Assembly: GCA_963747555.1 (NCBI GenBank)
Contig: CAVVFZ010000002.1
Coordinates: forward strand, 1 to 64,000
Length of the DNA: 64,000 bases
Reading direction: 5' to 3'
From: DUZB01 sp963747555
GTDB taxonomy: Bacteria > Desulfobacterota > DSM-4660 > Desulfatiglandales > Desulfatiglandaceae
The notes beneath the pieces are model-generated. The model was not told where the DNA came from. It saw only the letters and a program-made list of their open reading frames with translations, and did no database searches. Of this stretch, positions 53,588-62,783 are shown in pieces. A program made the position numbers and the translations under genes. Each line of letters starts with the position of its first letter. The first letter of the stretch is position 1.

Positions 53588-54810
53588 ATTTTGTCCTGTG
53601 GCGACCGGGGCCTGCAATGAAACGTAAAAACAGGAAAAAAGAAAAAGTCAAAGCACGAGGACCATCCGGCAAAGAAGAGGAAAAGATCGTATCCTCTTTA
53701 TTAAGCAGGATGGATAGCCTTAATCCGGAAGATATCGTGGGCCTTCTTCCGGATGCGGATACGGCTGCTGCATTCATAAACCTTATGCCCCTCAGAGATG
53801 GGGCATCCCTGCCCGTTCTTGCCGCCTTGAAAGACGCCTTTAAAGAGAAACAGGTCCAAAAGGCCATCAAACGGACTTTGTTCAAACTTGACAACAAAGG
53901 GATACCCACTGACGGATTTTTTGAAAATGAAGAGGCGCCCTCCATTTTACGGGCGCTGCCGAAAGATGAACCCAGATGCCTTGTGGGCGCCATAGATGGA
54001 TTCGGATACAGATCCTTTGCTCTGATCCTGAAGCGAAACATGCAGGGAACCGATGTGGCCTTCGGTGTTGTGTCCGATGAAAACGGCATCGAACAGATGA
54101 TGCTGGGCACTGCAAAAAAGAAAAGGGCCATGCAAGTGATTGAGGAGTTTTCTCAGGCTTCCGGCCCCATGGTGGAGACATCTTTACATCATGTAGCAAC
54201 ATTGCTCGAAAAGGCCCATCAGAAAAATCGGGAATTGCAAAGGGAACTTTCGGAATCTTATCTGGAATTGAGACCCTGGCTGCTGGAAAACGCTTCGTTG
54301 CTGAATCATGCGATCATCTTTGACCAGCTTCCGGAGTCTTGGACACAGGACGAGCCGCTTACGAACCGGGAAGTGGATTCTCTTCTGGATCAAGAGGTCA
54401 TGCATAGCTGGATCATCGATTATGGAAGGCTGAAACCCTTCATGGAAGAGATCGCGGCCATCCAGGAAAGTCCCATCATCCTGACGGAAATGCAGAAAGC
54501 GGTGCGGGCCATGGAAATCAAGGAGAAATGCGGCAGAACAGTCTTTCCCCCGGAAAAATCAGGGCTGCTGAAGGAGAGGCTTGAGGAGATGGCTTACTTC
54601 TTTCTGAAACAGAATGATGAGAAAAGCGCCCACACCTGTCTCAAGTCGTCCAAGAACTTCAGCGACGGGGATTCTCTTTTCTCCAAGAGCCTGTTCATTG
54701 AGCGGCTCGTCGAAAAGAGTATATTGCTTTTTGACGCTGCCGGTGGACAGGGTTTTGGCGAAGGGGAGTCTGAGGGAAAAACAGAGTCCGGGCCTTTCAG
54801 GAAGCCTTAA
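53584..54810 (+). CDS. Unknown protein coupled to pyrR
   Basis: A 408-residue protein that I do not recognise. The N-terminus is very basic (MKRKNRKKEKVKARGPSGKE from residue 12). The central part is helical and mixed; EEAPSILRALPKDEPRCLVG and FALILKRNMQGTDVAFGVVS suggest a mixed alpha/beta core. The C-terminus has EKSAHTCLKSSKNFSDGDSL and a Gly/Glu-rich tail. The ATG at 53584 overlaps the pyrR stop; an inner ATG at 53617 (MKRKNRK) may be the true start. No signal peptide. Confidence 0.55.
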   Translation: MNFVLWRPGPAMKRKNRKKEKVKARGPSGKEEEKIVSSLLSRMDSLNPEDIVGLLPDADTAAAFINLMPLRDGASLPVLAALKDAFKEKQVQKAIKRTLFKLDNKGIPTDGFFENEEAPSILRALPKDEPRCLVGAIDGFGYRSFALILKRNMQGTDVAFGVVSDENGIEQMMLGTAKKKRAMQVIEEFSQASGPMVETSLHHVATLLEKAHQKNRELQRELSESYLELRPWLLENASLLNHAIIFDQLPESWTQDEPLTNREVDSLLDQEVMHSWIIDYGRLKPFMEEIAAIQESPIILTEMQKAVRAMEIKEKCGRTVFPPEKSGLLKERLEEMAYFFLKQNDEKSAHTCLKSSKNFSDGDSLFSKSLFIERLVEKSILLFDAAGGQGFGEGESEGKTESGPFRKP

Positions 54811-54837
54811 TCCAAACGCTTTTACCGGAGAAGAGCT

Positions 54838-55230
54838 ATGCGAAAAACAATTTTCGTAAAGACCAACAAGAGAATAGAGATGGTGGATATTACATCTTCC
54901 GTTCAGGAGCAGATTGAAAACGCCGGTCTTGTGGATGGAATCTGTATGGTCTTTGTTCCTCATACCACCGCCGGTGTAACGATTAATGAAGGGGCGGATC
55001 CGGATGTCTGTATCGATATCATCAGGAAACTGAATGAACTGGTGCCGCCAAACGACGGATATCGCCACAGGGAAGGAAATTCCGACAGTCACATAAAGAC
55101 ATCTCTTGTGGGCGGTTCAGTCTCCGTGATCGTGGAAAAAGGACAGCTGCTTTTGGGAACCTGGCAGAAAATCTTCCTCTGTGAATTTGACGGACCACGA
55201 TCCAGAAAAGTTTATGTAAAGATCGGTTAA
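54838..55230 (+). CDS. YjbQ/UPF0047 family protein
   Basis: A 130-residue protein of the UPF0047 family, whose E. coli member YjbQ has weak thiamine-phosphate synthase activity. The conserved set is FVPHTTAGVTINEGADPDV, YRHREGNSDSHIKTSLVGGS and LLLGTWQKIFLCEFDGPRSR, with the invariant His, Asn, His and Glu residues. It lies 27 bases after the preceding unknown gene. Confidence 0.92.
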   Translation: MRKTIFVKTNKRIEMVDITSSVQEQIENAGLVDGICMVFVPHTTAGVTINEGADPDVCIDIIRKLNELVPPNDGYRHREGNSDSHIKTSLVGGSVSVIVEKGQLLLGTWQKIFLCEFDGPRSRKVYVKIG

Positions 55231-55318
55231 GCCCCCTTCTCGAAAGTGCGTGTGGCTGGACAGGTTTGTCCATATGCGTCATAATCATTCATGAAAAATA
55301 ACAGAAAGGAGTTGTACA

Positions 55319-56254
55319 ATGAGAAAAAAGGCTACTGTCATAGGCGCCGGAAATGTGGGCGCTACCGCTGCGATGCGTCTTGCCGAGAAGGAACTGGCTG
55401 ATGTGGTTCTGATCGACATTCTTGAGGGTGTCCCCGCGGGGAAGGCCCTCGATTTGATGGAAGCGGCGCCAATTGAAAAACATGATTGCAAAATAATCGG
55501 GGCATCGGGCGATTATTCCGAGGCGAAAGACTCCGACATCGTCATTATTACGGCGGGTATTCCGAGAAAGCCCGGAATGAGCCGGGACGATCTTCTGGCT
55601 ACCAACAAGGCCATTATGAGCGCTGTGACAAAAGGTGTGGCTGCCGTTGCTCCCAATGCCGTACTGATTATTGTGAGCAACCCTCTCGATGCCATGTGTC
55701 ATGTGGCGCAGGAAGCCAGCGGATTTCCAAGAAACCGGGTGATTGGTATGGCCGGGGTCCTTGATTCCGCCCGTTTCCGGGCCTTTATTGCCATGGAACT
55801 CAATGTGTCCGTTGAAAATACACACGCTTTTGTACTGGGTGGACACGGGGATACCATGGTCCCACTCCCCAGGTACTCAACGGTGGCAGGCATCCCCATT
55901 ACAGAGTTGCTGTCGCAGGACAGAATTGATGCGCTTGTGGAGAGGACAAGGACCGGAGGCGCGGAGATTGTCGGCCTATTAAAGACAGGCAGCGCCTATT
56001 ACGCACCGGCCTCGGCCGCGGTTGAGATGGCCGAGGCAATTTTGAAGGACAAGAAAAAAATTCTTCCCTGTGCGGCCTGCCTGGACGGAGAATACGGCAT
56101 CCATGATCTGTTTATAGGGGTCCCCGTGAAACTGGGAGTCGGCGGCGTAGAGGAAATCATTGAAATCAAGTTGACGGATGCCGAGAAAGAAGCATTGAAT
56201 CATTCCGCCGAGGCGGTCAGGGCTTTGGTTGATGCCATGAAAAAGCTGAAGTAA
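55319..56254 (+). CDS. mdh: Malate dehydrogenase (LDH-like type)
   Basis: NAD-dependent oxidation of malate, linking the TCA cycle. The 311-residue protein has TVIGAGNVGATAAMRLAEKE, IITAGIPRKPGMSRDDLLAT (Arg pair typical of malate rather than lactate specificity), IIVSNPLDAMCHVA and the catalytic HAFVLGGHGDTMVPLPRYS with His. AAAGGAG precedes the ATG. Confidence 0.95.
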   Translation: MRKKATVIGAGNVGATAAMRLAEKELADVVLIDILEGVPAGKALDLMEAAPIEKHDCKIIGASGDYSEAKDSDIVIITAGIPRKPGMSRDDLLATNKAIMSAVTKGVAAVAPNAVLIIVSNPLDAMCHVAQEASGFPRNRVIGMAGVLDSARFRAFIAMELNVSVENTHAFVLGGHGDTMVPLPRYSTVAGIPITELLSQDRIDALVERTRTGGAEIVGLLKTGSAYYAPASAAVEMAEAILKDKKKILPCAACLDGEYGIHDLFIGVPVKLGVGGVEEIIEIKLTDAEKEALNHSAEAVRALVDAMKKLK

Positions 56255-56263
56255 GGAACCAAC

Positions 56264-56539
56264 TTGGACGAAGAAGTCCTCCTGACTCTCCTTGAAGATC
56301 TTGCATCCGGACTTGGAATAAAGGTCCGCTACGAGTCCATGGACAGCGAGGCGGCCTTTTCGTCCGGGGGGTTGTGCAGGATCAGGGGAAAGCCGGTCAT
56401 CATAGTCAATCGGAAAGCCGCTCTTCCGGAAAAAATCCAAATCCTGGCTCGGGCCCTGAATCGTATGGATCTGGGCCCGGTCTACATGAAGCCCGCCTTG
56501 AGAGAGTTTCTGGGAAAGATGGAAATGTCAGATACTTAG
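56264..56539 (+). CDS. Small unknown protein downstream of mdh
   Basis: A 91-residue acidic protein starting at TTG 56264, nine bases after the mdh stop, with AAGGA upstream. It shows GLGIKVRYESMDSEAAFSSG followed by CRIRGKPVIIVNRKAALPEK, a pattern I associate with a short conserved protein seen after mdh in this phylum, function unknown. Its stop overlaps the accAD stop, tail to tail. Confidence 0.55.
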   Translation: MDEEVLLTLLEDLASGLGIKVRYESMDSEAAFSSGGLCRIRGKPVIIVNRKAALPEKIQILARALNRMDLGPVYMKPALREFLGKMEMSDT

Positions 56540-58404
56540 AAGAGAAATGTCTTCTTTTCTTTCTTTTCCGGATTTCTCCTGTGTCTGAAATTCATACGTC
56601 CATAAAAGTCCAGATATTTGGCAAGACAGCGTTTCATGTTCTTTCGCTCGGATATCTCCTGAATGCCCCGGATGTTGTGATAGTAGTTCAGGTTATCATA
56701 AATGTGTCCTGACATTTCGTGCAGATACTGGGATCTGACCAGCTTTTCATCCACTTCAAAACCCCTGGATTTCATCACCCGGGGGCCGGCGAAAATCACG
56801 AGGGCGCCCGGTTCGGAAATAACGACGTCTCCCAGGGCCGCATAACTGGCAATGGCGCCGCCGGTAGCGGGATCGGCCAGAATGGAAATGTAGGGAAGAC
56901 CGCTTCGCTTGAGGCGGTTGACCGATTCTATTGTCTTCACCATCTGCATGAGGGCCGAAATGCCCTCATACAGTCGCGCCCCGCCGGAGCAGCAAAGGCT
57001 TATGAAGGGGATGTTTTCCTGGATGGCGTAATCCACCCCGCGTCTGAATTTCTCGCCGAAGACAACCCCCATGGATCCTCCGCAATAGTAGAAAGTGCTC
57101 AACGCCATGACTACTTCATTTTCGAAGATCCGTGCGCTTCCCACCACAAGCGATTCGTTGAAATGGGAGTGTCCCTCCTGCTTTGCCAGAAAGTCCCTGT
57201 AGTAACCGGTAATGGCCTCCTCCTCCATGAGCTGATCCACCGTCAGGTTCCGGTAAAGTTCATGGAAGCTGCCGGTATCCGCAAGGCAGTCGATCCAGCC
57301 GCTTGCGCCCAGGATGTAGGAATAGCCGCACTCGGGACAGACATTGAAATTATCCAGCAGTTCTTTCAAGGGAATCAGTTTGCCGCACCCCTTGTTGCGT
57401 CTGCTTCCGTTGGCTCCTGCACCGCACTGGATCAATTCCTTGTTGTCTTCGATCTGCTGGATATTCCCGTAGTTATCGCTCACCTCCGTCAAACTGGTGT
57501 AATTCAAAATCTTTATGTCCGGGGGAGGTTTTCGAAAGGCCTTTTTTATGGGCTTTTCGATATATCGCTTGATATCATAAAACTTGCCCGTGTTCTTTGA
57601 AAGACCGTATTGCTTTGCGCGAATCTCTCTTTTCTTGATCAGTTTGTTGATCCTTGATCGGGAAAGATCTTTCATTGCCTTGGTCAGGAATTGTCGTATG
57701 TTCTCCGCCATTTCTTCACAGTTGGTCACGTCCTCGGGCGCCGGAACGATCCGGTCGATGACATCGAGGCTCTTTAATTCTTTGGCAGAGGGTTTCAGGA
57801 TGGTTAGAGCATCTTCTATCCGTTCCGGATCACGAAATACAATGGAAGCCATGCTTTCAGGAGGGGCGGTCGCGTAGAGTGCGTCCTCCATCTGCCCCCT
57901 GACATCCGTTACCTGAATGGCCAGTGCCCCCCCACTTCCACCCTCTCCCAGAATAAGCGAGATGGTTCTGAGCGGGAGCATCAAAAACTCACTGATGAGG
58001 TGGGCGATAAAAAAGGCTTGAAAGCGCTGCGCCGAATACATGGAGATATCGGCGCCATAGGTATCAATGATGGTGAACAGAAAGGTGTTTTCCGGATCCG
58101 CCTTCCTGACCTGTTTGAGAATTCCAAGAATAACGGAATGATCATCCGAGGTAAGCATGCCGTAATTGAGCTTGCTCAAATCTTGCCTGTTTTGGAGATC
58201 CTCGGGCCTGGGTTTCTGCTGCGCTACCACAAAAAGAAGGTTGTTTTCAAAATGACAGGATCCGGCAATCAGTGATTCTCCCGTGTTTTCCGTCGTTTCA
58301 AAATCAGGAAACAGCCTGCCTATGATATGTGAGGCCCTTGGTCTGAAAGGATGTCTTGTTCTCCTCTTAAAAATTTCAACCAGATCTTTTTCTTTCTTCG
58401 CCAT
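56536..58404 (-). CDS. Acetyl-CoA carboxylase carboxyltransferase, alpha-beta fusion
   Basis: Transfers CO2 from carboxybiotin to acetyl-CoA, giving malonyl-CoA. The single 622-residue chain carries an AccA-like half first (MLPLRTISLILGEGGSGGAL, YATAPPESMASIVF). Then comes an AccD-like half with zinc cysteines (CGAGANGSRRNKGCG...VCPECGY) and SMGVVFGEKFRRGVDYAI, SLCCSGGARLYEGISALMQM, ADPATGGAIASYAALGDV. Usual fusions put beta first; here alpha is N-terminal. The ATG at 58404 (MAKKEKDLVEIF) is preferred to 58419. It lies 45 bases after the AsmA-like gene. Biotin carboxylase and carrier genes are not in the window. Confidence 0.88.
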   Translation of the reverse strand: MAKKEKDLVEIFKRRTRHPFRPRASHIIGRLFPDFETTENTGESLIAGSCHFENNLLFVVAQQKPRPEDLQNRQDLSKLNYGMLTSDDHSVILGILKQVRKADPENTFLFTIIDTYGADISMYSAQRFQAFFIAHLISEFLMLPLRTISLILGEGGSGGALAIQVTDVRGQMEDALYATAPPESMASIVFRDPERIEDALTILKPSAKELKSLDVIDRIVPAPEDVTNCEEMAENIRQFLTKAMKDLSRSRINKLIKKREIRAKQYGLSKNTGKFYDIKRYIEKPIKKAFRKPPPDIKILNYTSLTEVSDNYGNIQQIEDNKELIQCGAGANGSRRNKGCGKLIPLKELLDNFNVCPECGYSYILGASGWIDCLADTGSFHELYRNLTVDQLMEEEAITGYYRDFLAKQEGHSHFNESLVVGSARIFENEVVMALSTFYYCGGSMGVVFGEKFRRGVDYAIQENIPFISLCCSGGARLYEGISALMQMVKTIESVNRLKRSGLPYISILADPATGGAIASYAALGDVVISEPGALVIFAGPRVMKSRGFEVDEKLVRSQYLHEMSGHIYDNLNYYHNIRGIQEISERKNMKRCLAKYLDFYGRMNFRHRRNPEKKEKKTFLF

Positions 58405-58449
58405 AAAAATAATCCTCAATTACTAATCATTCAAAATCTGCCATCCTGC

Positions 58450-61400
58450 TCAAGCGCCCATATCATCTTCCGGTTTGAATTCGTCGGTCGGAAGGGGAAC
58501 CCCCTTTTCCTCAAATTCGTCGGCCGCGTCCGAGAGGCTCTTGAAAAGACGCTGGGGGGTAAGAAACATGCGCTTCAATAGTCCAAACGCCCCGTTGCTG
58601 ATGCTTTTGAGAGCTATGTAATGAACTTCCGGATTGGATATGGGACCCTGCACCTGAAAGTAATCAGCATACAGCGCCTTTTCATCTCCGGTCAAGAGGT
58701 ATCCTACAATCGGTATGTGGCTGATTACGGTATCTATGGTTACCAGGGGCAGAATTCCCAGTTCCGCATTCAAGGTGGCCGTGTTCAGATCGGCTTCTCC
58801 CTTGACGACGGCATTGAACACCGGACTCTGCATGGTTAGACCTTCCGTCTTAGCAATGCCTTTTTCCAACCCGATATTTCCGCCGATACTTTCAAAATAA
58901 AGTCCTTCCTTGCTAAGATCCGGGGGGCGCTCCTGAAAAACCCTTTGGAGACTCAGAAAATCCATTATTTTAATAAAAACATGGGATTTTTTCACCACAC
59001 CGTGCTCCAGGTCGAAATTGACGCTCCCCGTAAGGTTTGACACCAGGTCTTTTCCGTTGTTTCCCTCTGCAAAAAACAATGCCTCCATGGTCATATCCCC
59101 CTCCACATTGGATTGTATGAAACGGAGGGATTCAGGAAGTTCCCGCAAAGGCTGCCGGTCCATTTCGAGGTAACCCGAAAACATGGTTTCGGGCTTTCCG
59201 TTCTTTTTCATATGTCCGCGCAAGCGAAGGCTTCCATTTTTCCAGGTAAGTCTCGACCGGCTGACGTAGACATCACCCGCCCGCAGAGCACACTCTATTT
59301 TGAGGGGACCATACTGGAATTGTCCCAGCTCCCCCTTTAACGCGCTGACATTGAATTGGATATCCGATTTCTTGACAAATTCGCCGGTGATTTTTTCCTC
59401 CCGTCTGTTTTCGTCGTCGCCTTTCATGCCGGGATGCGGTGTCGTTTGGTTCGGATTGACAATGGCGGGAGGTTCCCTTTTTGCTTTTTGAAAAACAGGC
59501 ATATTCGGCGCTTCGGCGGAAATGATGGAAACGGGTTCGGAAACACGGTCTTTCTTTGTGCTTCCCCTTTCCTCCACCGGGCCGGTACTTCCCGATGGAG
59601 AAGAGGCCCTGTTTACAAGGGAGGGCAGGCCGCCCGGTATAAGATCGGAAAGATAAAGATAATCTGTTCGGACGGCCAGATTCCCGGCCAGACCGTCCCA
59701 CCCCTGGAGGGCTCCATTGATCCGGAACTTTGTTTTGCCCATATTCAGATGAAGTGTTTCGATGCGGACTTTCTTTCCCAAGAAGGTAACATTCAAGTCG
59801 CAGTTGCTAACCGGCAGGGGGAAAACCCTGCTTTCGAAAGAAAGGCCGTTCCCCGTCATGGCGCCCTGTACGCTGGTTTCCATCGGTTTTGAGGGGGATA
59901 GCTTTACGGAAACATCAAACCCAAGATCCCCGCCGGCCGGCAGATTCCTTTTCTTGAAACGAATGCCCAGGTCCTCCAGAACAATATGATTGCTGGAGGC
60001 TTCGAATTGGATGGAGTTGTCGTTCTGAAGATCCATAAACCCATTGAACCGGAGACTGGATGCCCCCATATCACACTTCAAATCAGAGATCCGAAACTCC
60101 TTGCCTGGTTTCAGAAGTGCATGGAAAACCGTCTCCCCCTGAACCTTGAAAGGAGCAATTGTCAGGGTGTCTGTTTCGAGGGAAACTTTCTTCAGATCAA
60201 TTTTTCCATCAAATGCCCACTCTTTCGGCCCCTTTCTCAAGGACAGATTGCACGGGACGCGCGTTTTAAACTTCAATATCGGGGACGTTTCAGGAAAAAA
60301 TCGTTCCAGCCATTCATTCATCTCTGTCTCGGATTGAACCCGGGCCTCTATTGTTTCCCATGTTTTTCCGATAACTCCGGATGCTTCCATGTTTGACCTT
60401 CCCCACCATCCGGATGCGGTAAATGTTTTCCGACCATCCGGCTTAACCCTGAGAACGCCCTTATCCACCACAGCGGGAAACAGGATCTTCTTGTGTTTTA
60501 TCCGGCAATCGGAAAAAATGAACCTGCCGGTTCTGATTTCAGGAAATGCCCAATCGTCCTCGTAGGACAGGCTTATCTTTGTGTCCAGCCTCCCGTTTCC
60601 GTCTTCAAAATCGTCTAAGTTTCGACGGATATCATCCGGTAGAAGAGTGAGCCTTTTTTGCTCCAGAAGATCTGCAATATCAAAAGATCCTGCCATGGTA
60701 ATCAGGAACTTCGGGTCAGCCACATAAAGGCTGTCTACATGGAGGGTTCCCTGGGAGATCCTGGAATTTCCGAAATGGGCGGTTACGCCTGAGACGTTGA
60801 CGGACCCTTTCTTAATCTCCAGTTTTCCGAACACGCCTTGAACAGGGATGCCCTCACTTCCCTCAAAGGCGGTCAGCCTTTTACAATCCAAACGGAGCAG
60901 GAGCGCCCCGGCATTGGACACATGGTTCAGATTCGCCAGTTGTTTCAGGCTCCCATTCATGGAAAAAAGATCAACCTGAACCGTTCCTCCGGAGAAGAGA
61001 GGGAAGAGCCTCTCATCCACCCATCGGGGAAGGAGAGAAGACGGAAAGATTTTTCGAAAAGTCTTGAGAGCCATCTCGGTGCTGTTGACTTGGAGATCCA
61101 GATGGGGATTGGTCGGGTCTTCCATATTCAGAGCCGCATCCCCTTTCAGAAAGAATTCCTTCTCCTTCAGGTGGAAAGAAGGGATGACGATCTTTTTTCC
61201 GGCGTAATAAACGGTGAAAGGAAGCCGCAATTCATTAAAAACAAATCTCTTCTCGTCTTTTCCGTCCACGATCATGAAGTCGGGATTTTTAAAGAGAATC
61301 CGTCCTTTGCCCATCATCGATTTGAACGGGTCGCCCTGGGCCGTGATCTCTATTTTTCCAGTTCCCCCATTCACGGGAACAGCCCCCGGCCAACTGAAAT

Positions 61401-62079
61401 GAGAAAGCGGCACATCTCCCGATGCAAGGTCAACGCTCAGGGATGTTTCTTTACCGGGCTTCAACTCCAAGGCAATTTCGGCGGTAAAAGGAATTTCATT
61501 TCCCCTGTAGACAGCGATTCCTTTCAAGCCTGCCTTGACGGTACGAAGGGTATTGTCGGGCAGGGTTATTCTGGCCGAGAGGCCTTCCAGCTCGACAGGA
61601 ACCCCCTTCACGCACACATGGGCCTTTTCCAGCACCAGAGAAGGCAGCGCAGTAAGCCCTTCCAGTAAGTGTTTCCCGAAAAAAGGGGGAGACTGATTGA
61701 TCGGCATATTTCCTTCAACAGGGTTGGACCATTGAATGTTCGGGGCGATCAACTGAATTTCGCTGGGAATGAATCTTCCTTTCAATAGTTCTTTCGCATT
61801 GAGCTTCAAATTGACCCTGAAAACCGTCATTTTTTCGGACCCCTCCGGTGAAACCACCGAGAGGTTGTTGACGCTCAGACCTAAGCCTTTCCACAGGGAG
61901 AGTTCGATCCTGCCTGAACGAAGCTCGTATCCGGTCATTTTTGAAATTTCTTTTAACAGGTAGGCCTGAACGGATTCTTTCTGTATCAGCGTATTGAGGA
62001 GCAGGATGGTTGCCGCAAACAGCAAAATCAGCAGAAAAGCAGGGAGGAGCAGACCCTTTAGTTTCTTATAAAATAGCAA
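58450..62079 (-). CDS. Large AsmA-like (DUF3971/YhdP-type) envelope protein
   Basis: A 1209-residue protein with one N-terminal membrane anchor (LKGLLLPAFLLILLFAATIL), then a long beta-rich periplasmic part. The early stretch ISKMTGYELRSGRIELSLWK with LSVNNLSVVSP is the AsmA N-terminal signature. The C-terminal 250 residues (VEGDMTMEALFFAEGNNGKD, LTGSVNFDLEHGVVKK, IPIVGYLLTGDEKA) match the AsmA C-terminal/DUF3971 domain. Members bridge inner and outer membranes and help move phospholipids. A Ser/Pro/Thr-rich linker lies about residues 820-885. It starts 48 bases after the NUDIX gene. Confidence 0.82.
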   Translation of the reverse strand: MLFYKKLKGLLLPAFLLILLFAATILLLNTLIQKESVQAYLLKEISKMTGYELRSGRIELSLWKGLGLSVNNLSVVSPEGSEKMTVFRVNLKLNAKELLKGRFIPSEIQLIAPNIQWSNPVEGNMPINQSPPFFGKHLLEGLTALPSLVLEKAHVCVKGVPVELEGLSARITLPDNTLRTVKAGLKGIAVYRGNEIPFTAEIALELKPGKETSLSVDLASGDVPLSHFSWPGAVPVNGGTGKIEITAQGDPFKSMMGKGRILFKNPDFMIVDGKDEKRFVFNELRLPFTVYYAGKKIVIPSFHLKEKEFFLKGDAALNMEDPTNPHLDLQVNSTEMALKTFRKIFPSSLLPRWVDERLFPLFSGGTVQVDLFSMNGSLKQLANLNHVSNAGALLLRLDCKRLTAFEGSEGIPVQGVFGKLEIKKGSVNVSGVTAHFGNSRISQGTLHVDSLYVADPKFLITMAGSFDIADLLEQKRLTLLPDDIRRNLDDFEDGNGRLDTKISLSYEDDWAFPEIRTGRFIFSDCRIKHKKILFPAVVDKGVLRVKPDGRKTFTASGWWGRSNMEASGVIGKTWETIEARVQSETEMNEWLERFFPETSPILKFKTRVPCNLSLRKGPKEWAFDGKIDLKKVSLETDTLTIAPFKVQGETVFHALLKPGKEFRISDLKCDMGASSLRFNGFMDLQNDNSIQFEASSNHIVLEDLGIRFKKRNLPAGGDLGFDVSVKLSPSKPMETSVQGAMTGNGLSFESRVFPLPVSNCDLNVTFLGKKVRIETLHLNMGKTKFRINGALQGWDGLAGNLAVRTDYLYLSDLIPGGLPSLVNRASSPSGSTGPVEERGSTKKDRVSEPVSIISAEAPNMPVFQKAKREPPAIVNPNQTTPHPGMKGDDENRREEKITGEFVKKSDIQFNVSALKGELGQFQYGPLKIECALRAGDVYVSRSRLTWKNGSLRLRGHMKKNGKPETMFSGYLEMDRQPLRELPESLRFIQSNVEGDMTMEALFFAEGNNGKDLVSNLTGSVNFDLEHGVVKKSHVFIKIMDFLSLQRVFQERPPDLSKEGLYFESIGGNIGLEKGIAKTEGLTMQSPVFNAVVKGEADLNTATLNAELGILPLVTIDTVISHIPIVGYLLTGDEKALYADYFQVQGPISNPEVHYIALKSISNGAFGLLKRMFLTPQRLFKSLSDAADEFEEKGVPLPTDEFKPEDDMGA

Positions 62080-62126
62080 ATATAATCAAGCCTCGATAAA
62101 CAGTTGAGCGCATTCCGGGCAGCGAC

Positions 62127-62570
62127 TCAACCATGGTCCATCCTCCGGTAATAGTCCCGAATTATCTTCCCGTGGTCGAATGCGAGATCGTTCGGGATAG
62201 AACTGGAATCAAATATCCCGATATCTTCCGCATCATCGGCGGCTACGGGCTCCCCGTCGGCCCTGGCCGCAAAGACCACCGAAATCGTATGCTGCCTCGG
62301 GTCCCGCGAGGGATCCGAGTAGGCGCCCAATTGAAAGAGAAGTTCCACTTTCAGAGAGGTTTCCTCTTCCGCTTCTCTCAAGGCCGCTTCCTCAAGGCTC
62401 TCTCCGTAATCTACAAAACCGCCGGGGATGGCCCACCCAAAAGGATAGTTCTTTCTCCTGATCAAAACGATTCCGGAACCCATTTCTATAATAATATCAA
62501 CAGTCGGGACAGGATTTCTGTAGGAGACCACCGGTTTGCCGCAATGGGGACACAATAGAAATTTCTGCAT
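62127..62570 (-). CDS. NUDIX hydrolase with zinc-ribbon start
   Basis: A 147-residue pyrophosphohydrolase. The NUDIX box GGFVDYGESLEEAALREAEE continues ETSL, with the metal-binding Glu residues. The N-terminus FLLCPHCGKPV has half a zinc ribbon (CxxC), as in some NADH pyrophosphatase-like NUDIX proteins. The ATG at 62570 (MQKFLLCPHCG) is preferred to 62621 on the basis of this motif. The substrate is not readable. Confidence 0.87.
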   Translation of the reverse strand: MQKFLLCPHCGKPVVSYRNPVPTVDIIIEMGSGIVLIRRKNYPFGWAIPGGFVDYGESLEEAALREAEEETSLKVELLFQLGAYSDPSRDPRQHTISVVFAARADGEPVAADDAEDIGIFDSSSIPNDLAFDHGKIIRDYYRRMDHG

Positions 62571-62661
62571 GATCAAAGTTCCTTTAGGCCCAAAATTAAT
62601 ACACTGCCGAGAGATAAGCAAGGGTAAATTTCTTAAACGGGTCCGGTGTCTTACAGCAATC

Positions 62662-62690
62662 TTGAAATCATGACAACAAACTGATATCCT
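62662..62690 (+). promoter_or_regulatory. Possible promoter of the histidine kinase gene
   Basis: TTGAAA (62662-62667), 17 bases, TATCCT (62685-62690), 94 bases ahead of the ATG at 62784. Confidence 0.4.
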
Positions 62691-62783
62691 CTCTCAAACA
62701 AACCAGGGTGCGAAACCGATCGCAGGGTATATCCTGGCCTTTTCATTGTCTTTTCTGACACAGAACAAGTGGAGAACCAAAGC

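Noticed and set aside
54784..55318. Riboswitch or attenuator before yjbQ and mdh
   Set aside because: The gaps are under 90 bases and show no conserved riboswitch core.
60838..61668. 276-codon plus-strand frame
   Set aside because: Antisense shadow of the AsmA-like gene.
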